In this document: positions 50,799-59,683 of the stretch, piece by piece
Position numbering within the stretch: position 1 is the first letter of the stretch
How the letters are laid out: each line of letters begins with the position of its first letter
NCBI RefSeq assembly: GCF_036846205.1
Contig: NZ_DAIUCK010000002.1
Coordinates: 1-64,000 of the forward strand
DNA: 64,000 bases
Direction: 5' to 3'
From: Rhabdothermincola sp036846205
Lineage (GTDB): Bacteria > Actinomycetota > Acidimicrobiia > Acidimicrobiales > Acidimicrobilacustridaceae
Translations under genes and position numbers: made by a program
Notes under the pieces: model-generated
What the model was told of the DNA's origin: nothing
The model's input: the letters and a program-made list of their open reading frames with translations, nothing else
The model's database searches: none

Positions 50799-52721
50799 AT
50801 GACCGCGCCGACCACCGCCTCGCTGACCACCGCCTCGCGCACTGCGGTCCCGCCGCTCTCGACCCGGCTGCCCTACATGCCGGGTCTCGACGGGCTACGG
50901 GCGCTCGCGGTCATCTCGGTACTCGTCTATCACGCCGGCTACGGGTGGGCTTCCGGCGGGTTCCTCGGGGTCGAGGTGTTCTTCGTCATCAGCGGCTACC
51001 TCATCACCGCGCTGCTGCTGGCCGAATGGCGCGACTCGGGATCGATCGCCCTTCGAGAGTTCTGGTTGCGCCGGGCTCGGCGCCTGCTCCCGGCGTTGTT
51101 CCTGCTGCTGGTCCTGGTCAGCGCGGTCGCGGTGATCTTCCTTCCCGACGAAGTGGCCAGCCTGCGCGGTGATGTCCTGTCCGCGATCGCCTACGTGACC
51201 AACTGGAACTTCATCATCGGCCAGAAGTCCTACTTCGAGTTCGTCGGCCGGCCCTCGCTCGTCACCCACCTGTGGTCGCTCGCGGTTGAGGAGCAGTTCT
51301 ACCTGGTGTGGCCGCTGGTGTTCATCGGCGGCATGAAGCTGCTCGGCCGGCGCCTGTTCCCGGTGGCGGTCCTCGCCGCCGCGCTCGGCTCGGTGGCGCT
51401 GATGTGGGTGCTGTTCGACCCGAACGCCGGCGACCCGTCCCGCGTCTACTACGGCACCGACACCCGCGCTGCCGGGCTGCTCCTCGGATGTGTCCTGGCC
51501 TTCGTGTGGTCCCCCTGGCGGCTCCGGCGAGATGTCGGTCGCGGCGCGGCGGTTGTGCTCGACACGGTGGGAGCGACCGCCCTGCTGGTGCTCGGGTACC
51601 AGCTGATGTCGACCGGCGAGTTCGACCCGGCGCTCTACCAGGGGGGCTTCCTGCGGCTCGACCTCGTCACCCTGGTGGTGATCGCCGTGGCGGTCCACCC
51701 GGCGGCGCACCTCGGCCGGGTGCTCGGGATCGCGCCGATGCGATGGATCGGGGTGCGCTCGTACGGCATCTACCTGTTCCACTGGCCCGTGTACCAGCTC
51801 ACCCGCCCGGGCATCGACGTCTCCTTCGACGGGGTGCCGCTGTTTGCGCTGCGGCTGGCGATCACCCTGGCGTTGGCCGAGCTGTCGTACCGGTTCGTGG
51901 AGCTGCCGATCCGGCGCGGGGCGCTGGGCCGGCGCTGGCGGGAGCTCCGCTCGGCGGTCGGCGAGCGGCAGCAGCAGCTCAGGTTGCGGTGGGTCACAGC
52001 TGGCACTGCCGGATTCGCCCTGCTCGGACTGCTGGCCGCGTCCGTTGCGCTGGCCAAGCCTCCCCCGCCACCTGACTACCTGGCAGTCGGCTCCACCGGG
52101 CCCATCATCGAGCTCCCGCAGCTCACCACCACCACCGACCCGGCGACCACGACCACCACCACCCCGACCACCACGGCGGTCGACCCCGCTTCGGTTCCGG
52201 TGGTCACCGAGCCTCCCACCACCGTCGCGTCCTCGCCGCCGCCGGTGACCATCGCGCCCACCGCGACGGTCACCGCCGTGGGGGATTCGGTGATGCTCGG
52301 TGCGGCATCGACTCTGCAGGCGCTCGGGCCCGGTGTGCAGGTCGACGCGGCCGTCGGACGGCAGGTGCAGGTGGGGTTGGAGATGCTCACCTGGTATCGC
52401 GACGCCGGGCTGCTGGGCCAGACCGTGGTGGTGCACCTGGGGAACAACGGTACGTTCACCGCTGCCCAGTTCGACCGCCTGGTGGAGCTGCTCGCCGGGC
52501 ATCGGGTCATCGTGCTCACCGTGAAGGTGCCGCGCGGCTGGGAGGCGCCGAACAACCAGGTCATCTTCGAGGGGGTGCAGCGCCACCCCTCGGTGGAGCT
52601 GATCGACTGGAAGTCCATCGGGGAGGCGCACCCCGAGTTCTTCTACGACGACGGCATGCACTTACGCCCCGAGGGGGCCCGCTTCTATGCGGACACCATC
52701 GGGTACGTGCTCAACGGTTGA
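50799..52721 (+). CDS. OatA-like membrane acyltransferase with C-terminal SGNH domain
   Basis: 640 aa. Residues about 25-400 are an acyltransferase-3 domain with about ten membrane helices: the N-terminal LDGLRALAVISVLVYHAG carries the conserved His, and GVEVFFVISGYLITALLL and FWLRRARRLLPALFLLL follow. A helix near 420-435 leads to a Thr/Pro/Ser-rich linker. The C-terminal SGNH hydrolase domain starts at TAVGDSVMLGAAS (block I Ser) and ends at DDGMHLRPEGARFYA (Asp-x-x-His). This is the architecture of peptidoglycan or polysaccharide O-acetyltransferases that carry acyl groups across the membrane. ATG 50799 was chosen by family N-terminal length; ATGs further upstream are possible. Confidence 0.88.
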   Translation: MTAPTTASLTTASRTAVPPLSTRLPYMPGLDGLRALAVISVLVYHAGYGWASGGFLGVEVFFVISGYLITALLLAEWRDSGSIALREFWLRRARRLLPALFLLLVLVSAVAVIFLPDEVASLRGDVLSAIAYVTNWNFIIGQKSYFEFVGRPSLVTHLWSLAVEEQFYLVWPLVFIGGMKLLGRRLFPVAVLAAALGSVALMWVLFDPNAGDPSRVYYGTDTRAAGLLLGCVLAFVWSPWRLRRDVGRGAAVVLDTVGATALLVLGYQLMSTGEFDPALYQGGFLRLDLVTLVVIAVAVHPAAHLGRVLGIAPMRWIGVRSYGIYLFHWPVYQLTRPGIDVSFDGVPLFALRLAITLALAELSYRFVELPIRRGALGRRWRELRSAVGERQQQLRLRWVTAGTAGFALLGLLAASVALAKPPPPPDYLAVGSTGPIIELPQLTTTTDPATTTTTTPTTTAVDPASVPVVTEPPTTVASSPPPVTIAPTATVTAVGDSVMLGAASTLQALGPGVQVDAAVGRQVQVGLEMLTWYRDAGLLGQTVVVHLGNNGTFTAAQFDRLVELLAGHRVIVLTVKVPRGWEAPNNQVIFEGVQRHPSVELIDWKSIGEAHPEFFYDDGMHLRPEGARFYADTIGYVLNG

Positions 52722-52810
52722 CCCCGCTCGACCGGTGGTCGCCGGCGCGGGATCGTTCGCCGCATCGAGCTAAGGTGAGCGGCGTTCGTTTTTGTTGAGG
52801 GGAGACGGGG

Positions 52811-55063
52811 ATGAAGCGGCTGTCGGGGGTCGTCGTGGCGCTGGCGCTGGTGGCGGCGGCGTGCACCTCGGGAGGCGGAGGAGAGAAGACGGTCGCTGCC
52901 GCCTTCTCCGTCACGCCGGGGGTCAACCAGGTGACCGTCACCGGGGCGCAGCCCGGCGAGCAGCTCACCCTCGTCTCACCCGCGGGGGAGGAGCTGGCCA
53001 CGCTCACCGCGGATGCCCACGGCCAAGCGGTGTTCCTCTACCTGGAGGAGCAGGCGAGCGGCGTGGAGCCCGGCGACGGGTACACGGTGCGGGACGAGAC
53101 CGCCTCACCGGTCGAGCAGGCAGGTCCCTTCCGAGTGCTCGGGGTCGGCGACACCCCGCCGGTCGAGCACTACGAGCGCCAGCGCATCGGTGAAGGATTC
53201 GGCTACGTGGAGATGCGCGACGGTGTCCAGCTGTCGGTGATGGTGCGCTTCCCCAACAAGGACCTCTACGGGGAAGGCCCCTACCCGACGGTGATCGAGT
53301 ACTCCGGCTACTCGCCGTCGAACCCGTCGAGCCCCGAACCGGGCACCAGCATCGCCAACCTCCTGGGCTTCGCCACGGTCGGGGTCAACATGCGCGGCAC
53401 CGGTTGCTCCGGTGGAGTGTTCGACATCTTCAGCCCCGCTCAGCAGGCTGACGGCTACGACGTGGTGGAGGCCATCGCTCGCCAGCCGTGGGTGCTGCAC
53501 AACAAGGTGGGCATGGTCGGCCTGTCGTACTCGGGAATCTCGCAGCTCTACGTGGCGTCCACCCGCCCGCCGAGCCTGGCGGCCATCACCCCGCTGTCGG
53601 TGATCGAGGACCCGTGGCGTCAACTGTGGCCGGGTGGCATCTACAACAGTGGTTTCACTCGCCAGTGGTTGGCCGAGCGGGATCGCCAGGCCTCCCCGGG
53701 GGGCCAGTCGTGGGTCAGCGACCGGGTCGCGGAAGGCGATCAGACCTGCGCCGGCAACCTGGTGCTGCGGGAGCAGAACCTCGACTTCGAGGCATTCTCA
53801 CGGCGGCTGGTCGACCGGCCCGACGCCATCGACGACCGCCGGCTGGCGCTGCTGGTGCCCAATATCGAGGTCCCCGTGTACCTCACGGGTGCATGGCAGG
53901 ACGAGCAGACCGGTCCCGCGTTCGCCACCATGCTCGACCGCTTCACCGGTACCGACCAGAAGCGGTTCACCCTCTTCAACGGGCGTCATCCCGACGGCTA
54001 CAGCCCGATGGTGCTCACCCGCTGGTACGAGTTCCTGCAGTTCTACGTGGCCCAGCGGGTACCGAGACTCTCGCCGCTGGTGCGGGCCGCGGCGCCGGCG
54101 GCGTTCAAGGACGCGTTCGGGGTCGACGGCTTGGGTTTCGAGCCCGACCGGTTCGCCCAGTACGGCGACGACCAGTACGACGAGGCGCTCGCCGCCTACC
54201 AGGCCGAGCCACAGGTTCGCATCCTGTTCGAATCCGGGGCGGCCGGCCCGGTACCGGGTGCGCCGGCCTACCGCTTCGAGGCCACCTTCGACACCTTCCC
54301 GCCATCGTCGGTCGAGGCACGCCGCTGGTACTTCGGGCCCGACGAGTCCCTCACCGACGCCCCGCCCGCAAGCGGAGGCAGTGACGGGTTCGTCTTCGAC
54401 CCCGAGGCGGGCTCCACCCCCTACACCACGGCAGCGGCGCACGACTTCATCAAGCCCTTGGTGCCCGCTGACTGGACCCAGGCACCCGACGGCGCCTCGC
54501 TGTCATACCTGACTGCTCCGTTCGCCGACGATGTGGTCATGGCCGGTCCCGGCTACGCGGATCTGTGGTTGCGCACCAGCGAGTCCGACGTCGACCTGGA
54601 GGTGGTGGTCAGCATCGTGCAACCCGATGGCAGCGAGTACTACGTGCAGAACGGCCTGCTGCGGGCCAGCGGGCGAAAGATCGACGAGAGCCGCTCGCAC
54701 GGGCTGTACATCGAGCAGAGCTTCCGGGCCGCCGACCGCGAGCCGTTGCCGGCGAACGAGTGGGTGGAGGTCAAGGTGCCGATCTACCCGTTCGCGCAGG
54801 TGTTCCGGGCGGGCAGCCGGCTGCGGATCCAGGTCAACACCCCTGGGCGCGACACCCCGCTGTGGCAGTTCGAGAACCCGGCGCCCAGCCGAGCGGATGC
54901 GGTCTACGAGATCGGCCGCTCCCCCGAGCATCCCTCGGGGGTCGTGCTGCCGGCGGTGAAGGCGTTCCCGGTGGCCATCCCCGCCGGCTTCCCGCCGTGC
55001 CCGTCGCTGCGGGGGCAGGTCTGCCGGCCGTTCGTGCCCACGAAGAACCGGGTCGTCAGCTGA
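52811..55063 (+). CDS. CocE/NonD-family (X-Pro dipeptidyl-peptidase-like) hydrolase, lipoprotein
   Basis: 750 aa. A lipoprotein signal (KRLSGVVVALALVAAAC, lipobox Cys18) is followed by a glycine-rich spacer. An Ig-like N-terminal module (about 30-110) precedes the alpha/beta-hydrolase domain with the nucleophile elbow VGLSYSG (Ser239) and catalytic His candidate in FNGRHPDGY. The C-terminal beta-jelly-roll (about 560-735) is typical of peptidase S15/CocE proteins. It would act on the outer face of the membrane, hydrolysing an ester or an X-Pro peptide. ATG 52811 follows GAGGGGAGA. Lipid anchoring of this family is common in actinobacteria. It converges with the acyl-CoA dehydrogenase gene. 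Confidence 0.85.
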   Translation: MKRLSGVVVALALVAAACTSGGGGEKTVAAAFSVTPGVNQVTVTGAQPGEQLTLVSPAGEELATLTADAHGQAVFLYLEEQASGVEPGDGYTVRDETASPVEQAGPFRVLGVGDTPPVEHYERQRIGEGFGYVEMRDGVQLSVMVRFPNKDLYGEGPYPTVIEYSGYSPSNPSSPEPGTSIANLLGFATVGVNMRGTGCSGGVFDIFSPAQQADGYDVVEAIARQPWVLHNKVGMVGLSYSGISQLYVASTRPPSLAAITPLSVIEDPWRQLWPGGIYNSGFTRQWLAERDRQASPGGQSWVSDRVAEGDQTCAGNLVLREQNLDFEAFSRRLVDRPDAIDDRRLALLVPNIEVPVYLTGAWQDEQTGPAFATMLDRFTGTDQKRFTLFNGRHPDGYSPMVLTRWYEFLQFYVAQRVPRLSPLVRAAAPAAFKDAFGVDGLGFEPDRFAQYGDDQYDEALAAYQAEPQVRILFESGAAGPVPGAPAYRFEATFDTFPPSSVEARRWYFGPDESLTDAPPASGGSDGFVFDPEAGSTPYTTAAAHDFIKPLVPADWTQAPDGASLSYLTAPFADDVVMAGPGYADLWLRTSESDVDLEVVVSIVQPDGSEYYVQNGLLRASGRKIDESRSHGLYIEQSFRAADREPLPANEWVEVKVPIYPFAQVFRAGSRLRIQVNTPGRDTPLWQFENPAPSRADAVYEIGRSPEHPSGVVLPAVKAFPVAIPAGFPPCPSLRGQVCRPFVPTKNRVVS

Positions 55064-55080
55064 GTCGGGTCGTCGGCTGA

Positions 55081-55099
55081 ACCCGGCGAGCGCCCGGGT
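55081..55099. terminator. small hairpin between convergent genes
   Basis: ACCCGG (55081-55086) and CCGGGT (55094-55099), 6-bp stem with 7-nt loop, between the CocE-like stop (55063) and the acyl-CoA dehydrogenase stop (55111). A partial direct repeat (GGGTCGTCAGCTGA / GGGTCGTCGGCTGA) straddles the CocE stop just before it. Confidence 0.3.
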
Positions 55100-55110
55100 G
55101 CCGGCCGGAC

Positions 55111-56232
55111 TCAGCCGTCGAGCACCGCGGAGGCGACCAGCTCCTCGAGGCGACGGTCGTCGTACCAGCTGAGCTGGAGTTGCTTGGCTCGCCGGAAGTA
55201 GAGCTGAATGTCGTATTCCAGGGTGAAGCCCACCCCGCCGAAGATCTGCTGGGCCACGGCGGTGACATCGCGGAACGTCTGGCAGGCGAACAGCTTGGCC
55301 ATCGGTGCCAGCCGGTCGATCGGCCGGCCGGTTGACCGGGCCCACGCCGCCTCGTACACCAGTAGCGTGCCGCCGTCGACGGTGGTCTTGGCGTCGGCCA
55401 GGTAGTGGGCGAGGGCCTGGAACGCACCGAGCGGCTTGCCGAACTGCTCCCGGTCCTTGGCGTACTGGACGGTGATCTCCAGCGCGTACTGCGCGCCACC
55501 CATGGCCTGGGCCGCCAGGGGGATCAGCCCGTCGAGCATGGTGTCGGACCAGGTCTGCCAGCCGGAGCCCGCGGCGCCGATGCGGTCGTCCGTGTCGACC
55601 CGCACGCCGGAGAAGCTCACCGCGTACTGGGTGTCGGAGGCGATGGTGAACTGCTGCTCGAGACTCACGCCGTCCGTGTTCGGGTCGACCAGGAACAGGT
55701 CAACCTCGCCTCCGCCGGTGCGAGCCAGCACCACCAGGCGGTCGGCGGAGGACGCGAAGGGGACGTGCCACTTCGTGCCGTCGAGCACGAAGCCGTCACC
55801 ATCGGGGCGGGCCCGGAGCTGCACACCCTCGGGACCGAAGCCACCGCGGGGCTCCAGCCACGCCGTGCTGAGGATGGCCTCACCCCGGGCGATCCTCGGG
55901 AGCCAGGTGCGCTTCTGGTCCTCGGAGCCTGATCGCTCCAGCACGCCGGCGCTCATCACCGCGCTCACGAAGTGCGGTGAAGGAGCGAGCGCCCGGCCGA
56001 GCTCCTCGTAGACGATCGCCGCCTCCAGCATGGTCATGCCGGAACCGCCGTACTCCGCCGGCAGGGCGAGACCGATCAGATCCAGCTCCGCGAGCTGCTT
56101 CCAGAACGGCGCCGGGTAGCCGACCGGGTCGTCCTCGAGCTGGCGGACGACCTCGAGCGAGGCGAGGTCACTGCACACGCCTCGGACCATCTCCCGGAGC
56201 ATCTGCTGCTCGTCGCTGAAGTCCAGATCCAT
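55111..56232 (-). CDS. acyl-CoA dehydrogenase, FadE28/29-like, probably the non-catalytic partner
   Basis: 373 aa. N-terminal DLDFSDEQQMLREMVRGV and LGLALPAEYGGSGMTMLEAAIVYEELGRAL are standard, and the C-terminal QQIFGGVGFTLEYDIQLYFRRAKQL is the segment seen in FadE28/FadE29-type steroid side-chain dehydrogenases. At the G-helix position where its operon partner (58401) has Glu247 this protein has DTMLDGLIPLAAQ, and no Glu is seen at the C-terminal catalytic position. It may therefore be the structural half of an alpha2-beta2 heterotetramer. It is the last gene of the operon that begins at 59621. ATG 56232 lies 8 nt after the MaoC gene stop. Confidence 0.85.
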   Translation of the reverse strand: MDLDFSDEQQMLREMVRGVCSDLASLEVVRQLEDDPVGYPAPFWKQLAELDLIGLALPAEYGGSGMTMLEAAIVYEELGRALAPSPHFVSAVMSAGVLERSGSEDQKRTWLPRIARGEAILSTAWLEPRGGFGPEGVQLRARPDGDGFVLDGTKWHVPFASSADRLVVLARTGGGEVDLFLVDPNTDGVSLEQQFTIASDTQYAVSFSGVRVDTDDRIGAAGSGWQTWSDTMLDGLIPLAAQAMGGAQYALEITVQYAKDREQFGKPLGAFQALAHYLADAKTTVDGGTLLVYEAAWARSTGRPIDRLAPMAKLFACQTFRDVTAVAQQIFGGVGFTLEYDIQLYFRRAKQLQLSWYDDRRLEELVASAVLDG

Positions 56233-56240
56233 GCGGTCTC

Positions 56241-56717
56241 CTAGGGCTTCCACTGGTCGCCGCGTCGGCGCCAGGGGTTGTCGTCGGGGGAGGTGGGCAC
56301 CGCCACTCGGGCGGTGCACTCGGTCTTGAGCTCGCCGTCGACGGTGAGCGTGATGCGCAGCTCGACCCAACCGCAGCCGGTGTCGTCGACGGTGGTGGCG
56401 TCGACCACGCCGGCGAGGGTCATGGTGTCGCCGGGGAACACCGAGCCCTTCATGCGGAACGTCATCCGGCCCAGCCGGCCGGTGGGACCGGTCCAGTCGG
56501 TGACGTAGCGCTCGAACCACGCGGCCTGGTTCGGGGTGTTCATGAAGATGTCCCGGGTGCCGTTGCGGTTGACGGCGAAGTCGTGGTCGTGGTGCATCGG
56601 GCGCCAGTCCCGGGCCGCGAGGGCGCCCAGCACGATCGTGGTGGCGGTCACGTCGTAGCGCAGCGGTGGAAGGGCGTCGCCCTCGCTGACGTCGCCGAGG
56701 GTCAGCCGCGCCGTCAC
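56241..56717 (-). CDS. MaoC-like hydratase, catalytic partner
   Basis: A 158-aa single hot-dog-fold protein. The hydratase-2 motif is present as RDWRPMHHDHDFA, with the catalytic Asp37 and His42 in the D-x-x-P-x-H arrangement. It should add water to an enoyl-CoA. GTG 56717 overlaps the stop of the preceding MaoC-like gene by 4 bp, implying a heteromeric complex in which this chain supplies the active site, as in the mycobacterial ChsH1-ChsH2 hydratase. The DUF35 extension that ChsH2 carries is absent here. It lies between that gene and the second acyl-CoA dehydrogenase. Confidence 0.85.
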   Translation of the reverse strand: MTARLTLGDVSEGDALPPLRYDVTATTIVLGALAARDWRPMHHDHDFAVNRNGTRDIFMNTPNQAAWFERYVTDWTGPTGRLGRMTFRMKGSVFPGDTMTLAGVVDATTVDDTGCGWVELRITLTVDGELKTECTARVAVPTSPDDNPWRRRGDQWKP

Positions 56718-57235
56718 GGTTCCCTCCGGTAGCCGAATCCGGTGTAGCTCTCGACCCCCACCAGCTCGTCGCGCTGGTTGACGTACTCGACGTCGATCAC
56801 CCAGAAGCGACCCGTGCCCAGCTTGGTGGTCTTCGGGGCGCTGACCGAGCGCAGGATCTGACGGGTCCGCAGGCGGTCGCCGGGTCGCACGGGCTCGTGG
56901 AACACGATGGTGTTGTCGGTCATGACCGCCTCGGGCAGGCCGAAGCGCTCCTTCAGGTCGAAGTGCACCTGGAGCGGCAGCGCCTGCTCCGTGCGTCCCG
57001 GGGCCCAATGGTGGGGACGGAACCACACCGAAAGCATGGTGGGCGGCGCGATCGGCCCGCCGGTGATCTCCTCGGCCACCTCGTCGTCCCAGAACAGCGG
57101 GTTGCCGTTCTCCACCGATGCGCAGCTGGTCCAGATGTAGCCCCGCTCGACCGGGAACTCACCGGCTACCTCGTACTGGACTTGGCCGATGAGTGCCGCG
57201 ACGTCCTCGGGCAGGTCGGTCTCGGTGGTCGTCAC
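56714..57235 (-). CDS. MaoC-like hot-dog protein, non-catalytic partner (FAS1-dehydratase N-terminal type)
   Basis: A 173-aa hot-dog fold of the MaoC N-terminal (FAS1-like dehydratase) type: GQVQYEVAGEFPVERGYIWTSCASVENGNPLFWDDEVAEE shows the position of the hydratase motif, but the Asp and His of a working site are missing (ENGNPLFWDD). It probably provides the acyl-binding half of a heterodimer with the downstream MaoC protein. GTG 57235 overlaps the CoA-transferase stop by 4 bp (GTGA), and its own stop overlaps the next start by 4 bp, so three genes are translationally chained. Confidence 0.82.
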   Translation of the reverse strand: MTTTETDLPEDVAALIGQVQYEVAGEFPVERGYIWTSCASVENGNPLFWDDEVAEEITGGPIAPPTMLSVWFRPHHWAPGRTEQALPLQVHFDLKERFGLPEAVMTDNTIVFHEPVRPGDRLRTRQILRSVSAPKTTKLGTGRFWVIDVEYVNQRDELVGVESYTGFGYRREP

Positions 57236-58398
57236 GCGATCACCCCTCTTTCGCGCAGGGCGCGGATCCGCTCGACGCTCACGCCGGCGGCGGCGAGCAG
57301 CTCGTCGGTGTCGGTCTCGCCGGCGTCGCGCACCTTGACGTGATGCCGGCTGGTGTCGGTGCCCGCCAGCAGTGTGCCGAGCTGGCGGAAGGTGCCCTCA
57401 CGCTCGTGGTGCGCGTCGACGATGACCCCTCGAGCGGCGAGGTGGGCGTCCTCGACCAGCTCGGGCACCGAGTACACCGGTGAGACACAGGTGTCGTTCG
57501 GTGCCAGATCCGCGACCCACTCGTCCCGCGGCCGGCTGGCGAACGCGGCTCGGAAGTCGGCGCGGATCTCGTCCTGCACCTCGTCATCGAGTTGGTGGCC
57601 GACCCACCGCTCGCAACCCAGGCGCCGGCAGAGGTTCTGGTAGAAGTGCGGCTCGATCGCCCCCACCGCCAGCCACTTGCCGTCCGCGCACTGGTACGTG
57701 TCGTAGCAGGCGTAGCGGCCGGTGAGGATGTAGTGACCGGGGCCGGGCACGGTACCCGTGGCCAGGTACTCGTCGATGTACAGCGACATCAGCGACAGCA
57801 CACCCTCGGTGATCGACACGTCGAGCCGGGCGCCCTCGCCGGTGCGGGCGCGACGCACGAGCGCGGCCATCACCGCCATCGCCGCCTGCATGCCGCCACC
57901 AGCGGCGTCGGCGACGGTGGCCCCCGGCAGTGGAGGCTTGCCAGCTGGTGCCCGCTCGCTGCAGTCGAGGTAGCCGCCGAGCGCCAGGTAGTTGATGTCG
58001 TGGCCGGCCCACTGGGCGTAGGGGCCGTCCTGCCCGTATCCGCTGGTCGAGCAGTACACGACGTCGGGTCTCACCGCGCTCACGTGCTCGTAGCCCACCC
58101 CGAGCCGGGCGGCGACGCCGGGGCGGAAGCTCTCGATCACCACGTCGGCCCCGGCGGCGAGCGAGAGGAACGCTTCGCGACCCTCGGGGGCCTTCAGGTC
58201 GAGCTGGACCCGCTTCATGTCCCGGTGGCCCGAGTACGCGTAGTACGGGGGGATGATCTGGACACCACCGGCGCGGGGCACCGCGCCGATCTTCACCACG
58301 GTCGCGCCATAGTCGGCCAGGATGCGCGAGGCGCGCGCCGCTGGTCCGACCGTCGAGAAGTCGAGGACCGTGGTGCCGGCCAGGGCGGGGGTGGGCAT
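57232..58398 (-). CDS. CaiB/BaiF family CoA-transferase or 2-methylacyl-CoA racemase
   Basis: A 388-aa family III CoA-transferase fold. AGHDINYLALGGYL (His133) and ATVADAAGGGMQAAM (Asp164) match the His/Asp catalytic pair of alpha-methylacyl-CoA racemases such as mycobacterial Mcr. The rest (LADYGATVVKI, YSGHRDMKRVQLDL, DVVIESFRPGVAARLG) fits both racemases and transferases. Racemisation of a branched acyl-CoA such as a steroid side chain is therefore plausible beside simple CoA transfer. It begins 2 nt after the acyl-CoA dehydrogenase stop and overlaps the MaoC-like gene by 4 bp. Confidence 0.88.
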   Translation of the reverse strand: MPTPALAGTTVLDFSTVGPAARASRILADYGATVVKIGAVPRAGGVQIIPPYYAYSGHRDMKRVQLDLKAPEGREAFLSLAAGADVVIESFRPGVAARLGVGYEHVSAVRPDVVYCSTSGYGQDGPYAQWAGHDINYLALGGYLDCSERAPAGKPPLPGATVADAAGGGMQAAMAVMAALVRRARTGEGARLDVSITEGVLSLMSLYIDEYLATGTVPGPGHYILTGRYACYDTYQCADGKWLAVGAIEPHFYQNLCRRLGCERWVGHQLDDEVQDEIRADFRAAFASRPRDEWVADLAPNDTCVSPVYSVPELVEDAHLAARGVIVDAHHEREGTFRQLGTLLAGTDTSRHHVKVRDAGETDTDELLAAAGVSVERIRALRERGVIA

Positions 58399-58400
58399 CC

Positions 58401-59621
58401 CTAGAAGTTCTTGGGGAGGCCGAGCCCGCGGCGGGCGATGATGTTCTTCTGGATCTCCGAGGCGCCGCCGCCGATGGTGTCGATCACCGTGTAGCGATAG
58501 GTCGACTCCGCCCGGCCCTTCATCGGCGCCTCCTCGGTGTGGACCCGCAGTTGGCTACCCGGCCCGGCGATGTCCATCGACGCGTTCGCCAGCCGCTTCG
58601 AGAACTCCGTGGCGAACAGCTTGTACTCGGAGGACTCCACCGTGGGCGGGGGAGCGGGCTTGCCGGTGGCCTTGGTCTGCTGTTCACCCTTGACCGACTC
58701 CGCCACCACCTTGAGCCCCATCACCCGCGCCACTTCGGCGTCGGTGTGCAGGCGGGCGATGCGGGCGCGGATCACCGGGTCATCCTTGAGCGGCTTGCCG
58801 TCGCGGGTCTCGGTGCGCACGTAGTCGGTGAGCAGGTCGAGACGTTGCTTGATCGGGGAGAAGGTGAACATGGTGAAGCGCTCGAGGTCGAGCGCCTGGC
58901 TGATGTACTGGAAGCCCTTGTTCACCTCACCGACGACGTATTCATCTGGCACGAAGACGTCGTTGATGAACACCTCGTTGGTGCGCTCGTCGCCCATCGT
59001 CCAGATCGGGCGGATCTCGATGTTGGGATGGTCGAGCGGGACCAGCATCAAGGTGATGCCGTGGTGCTTGTTGTCCGGGTCGGTCCGGGTGCCGAGCCAG
59101 TACCACTCGGCGAAGTGGGCGGACGTCGTCCAGGTCTTCTGACCGTTGAGCAGCCAGCCGGTCTTGCCGTCCTGCTCGTGGCGGACCGCCTTGAGCTTCA
59201 TGGACGCCGCGTCGGAGCCGGCGTTCGGTTCGCTGTAGCCCACCGCGAACTCGACGTCGTTCTCGAGGATCATCGGCAGGAACTTCTGCTTGAGGAAATC
59301 GCTGCCGTGGGCGATCAGCGTCTTGCCGATGATGCCCACGCCCTTGCCGATCTGGGGGCCGCCTCGCGCCGCGAGCGCCTCGTTCAGCAGGTACTCGTAG
59401 ACGCCCTCGCCCTCACTGCCCCCGTACTCCCTGGGCCAGGTCATGCCGAGCCAGCCCTTCTGGCCCAGCTTCTTCATGAACGCCCGCCGCTTGGGGGTGT
59501 CGACGATCTGGGCCATGTTCTCCCGGGTGACGTCGAAGACCTCCGGATCGTCGTTCTCGTCGAGGAACCGTTCCACCTCGGCGAGGAAGTCCAGTTGTTC
59601 CTGGGAGAACTCGAAGTCCAT
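58401..59621 (-). CDS. acyl-CoA dehydrogenase, catalytic subunit type
   Basis: A 406-aa FAD-dependent acyl-CoA dehydrogenase. FAVGYSEPNAGSDAASMKLKAV (125-146) contacts FAD. The G-helix has ALDLERF with Glu247 placed as catalytic base, while the classical C-terminal site reads GGGASEIQKNIIARRGLGLPK (Gly at that position). This is the pattern of the catalytic chain in heteromeric FadE enzymes for steroid side chains. ATG 59621 has AGGAGC upstream. A -10 box TAGCGT (59674-59669) and a palindromic operator (59650-59666) covering the predicted start site lie before it. First gene of a five-gene operon ending at 55111. Confidence 0.9.
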   Translation of the reverse strand: MDFEFSQEQLDFLAEVERFLDENDDPEVFDVTRENMAQIVDTPKRRAFMKKLGQKGWLGMTWPREYGGSEGEGVYEYLLNEALAARGGPQIGKGVGIIGKTLIAHGSDFLKQKFLPMILENDVEFAVGYSEPNAGSDAASMKLKAVRHEQDGKTGWLLNGQKTWTTSAHFAEWYWLGTRTDPDNKHHGITLMLVPLDHPNIEIRPIWTMGDERTNEVFINDVFVPDEYVVGEVNKGFQYISQALDLERFTMFTFSPIKQRLDLLTDYVRTETRDGKPLKDDPVIRARIARLHTDAEVARVMGLKVVAESVKGEQQTKATGKPAPPPTVESSEYKLFATEFSKRLANASMDIAGPGSQLRVHTEEAPMKGRAESTYRYTVIDTIGGGASEIQKNIIARRGLGLPKNF

Positions 59622-59649
59622 CAGCTGCTCCTGCGATCGGGCCGACGGA

Positions 59650-59666
59650 TCTGATGATCCGTCAGA
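59650..59666 (-). promoter_or_regulatory. palindromic operator TCTGATGATCCGTCAGA at the transcription start of the ACAD operon
   Basis: The 17-bp dyad is TCTGA-N7-TCAGA with inner TGA/CG symmetry; a second overlapping dyad GACGGATC-TGAT-GATCCGTC spans 59644-59663. On the minus strand the -10 box TAGCGT (59674-59669) puts the start near 59662, inside the dyad. A near-identical dyad lies at 61175-61191. Confidence 0.65.
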
Positions 59667-59683
59667 AAACGCTACCCCTCCCT

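Noticed and set aside
52120..52260. Threonine-repeat tract in the acyltransferase as a frameshift-prone microsatellite
   Set aside because: It encodes a normal extracytoplasmic Thr/Pro linker with mixed codons and an intact frame on both sides.
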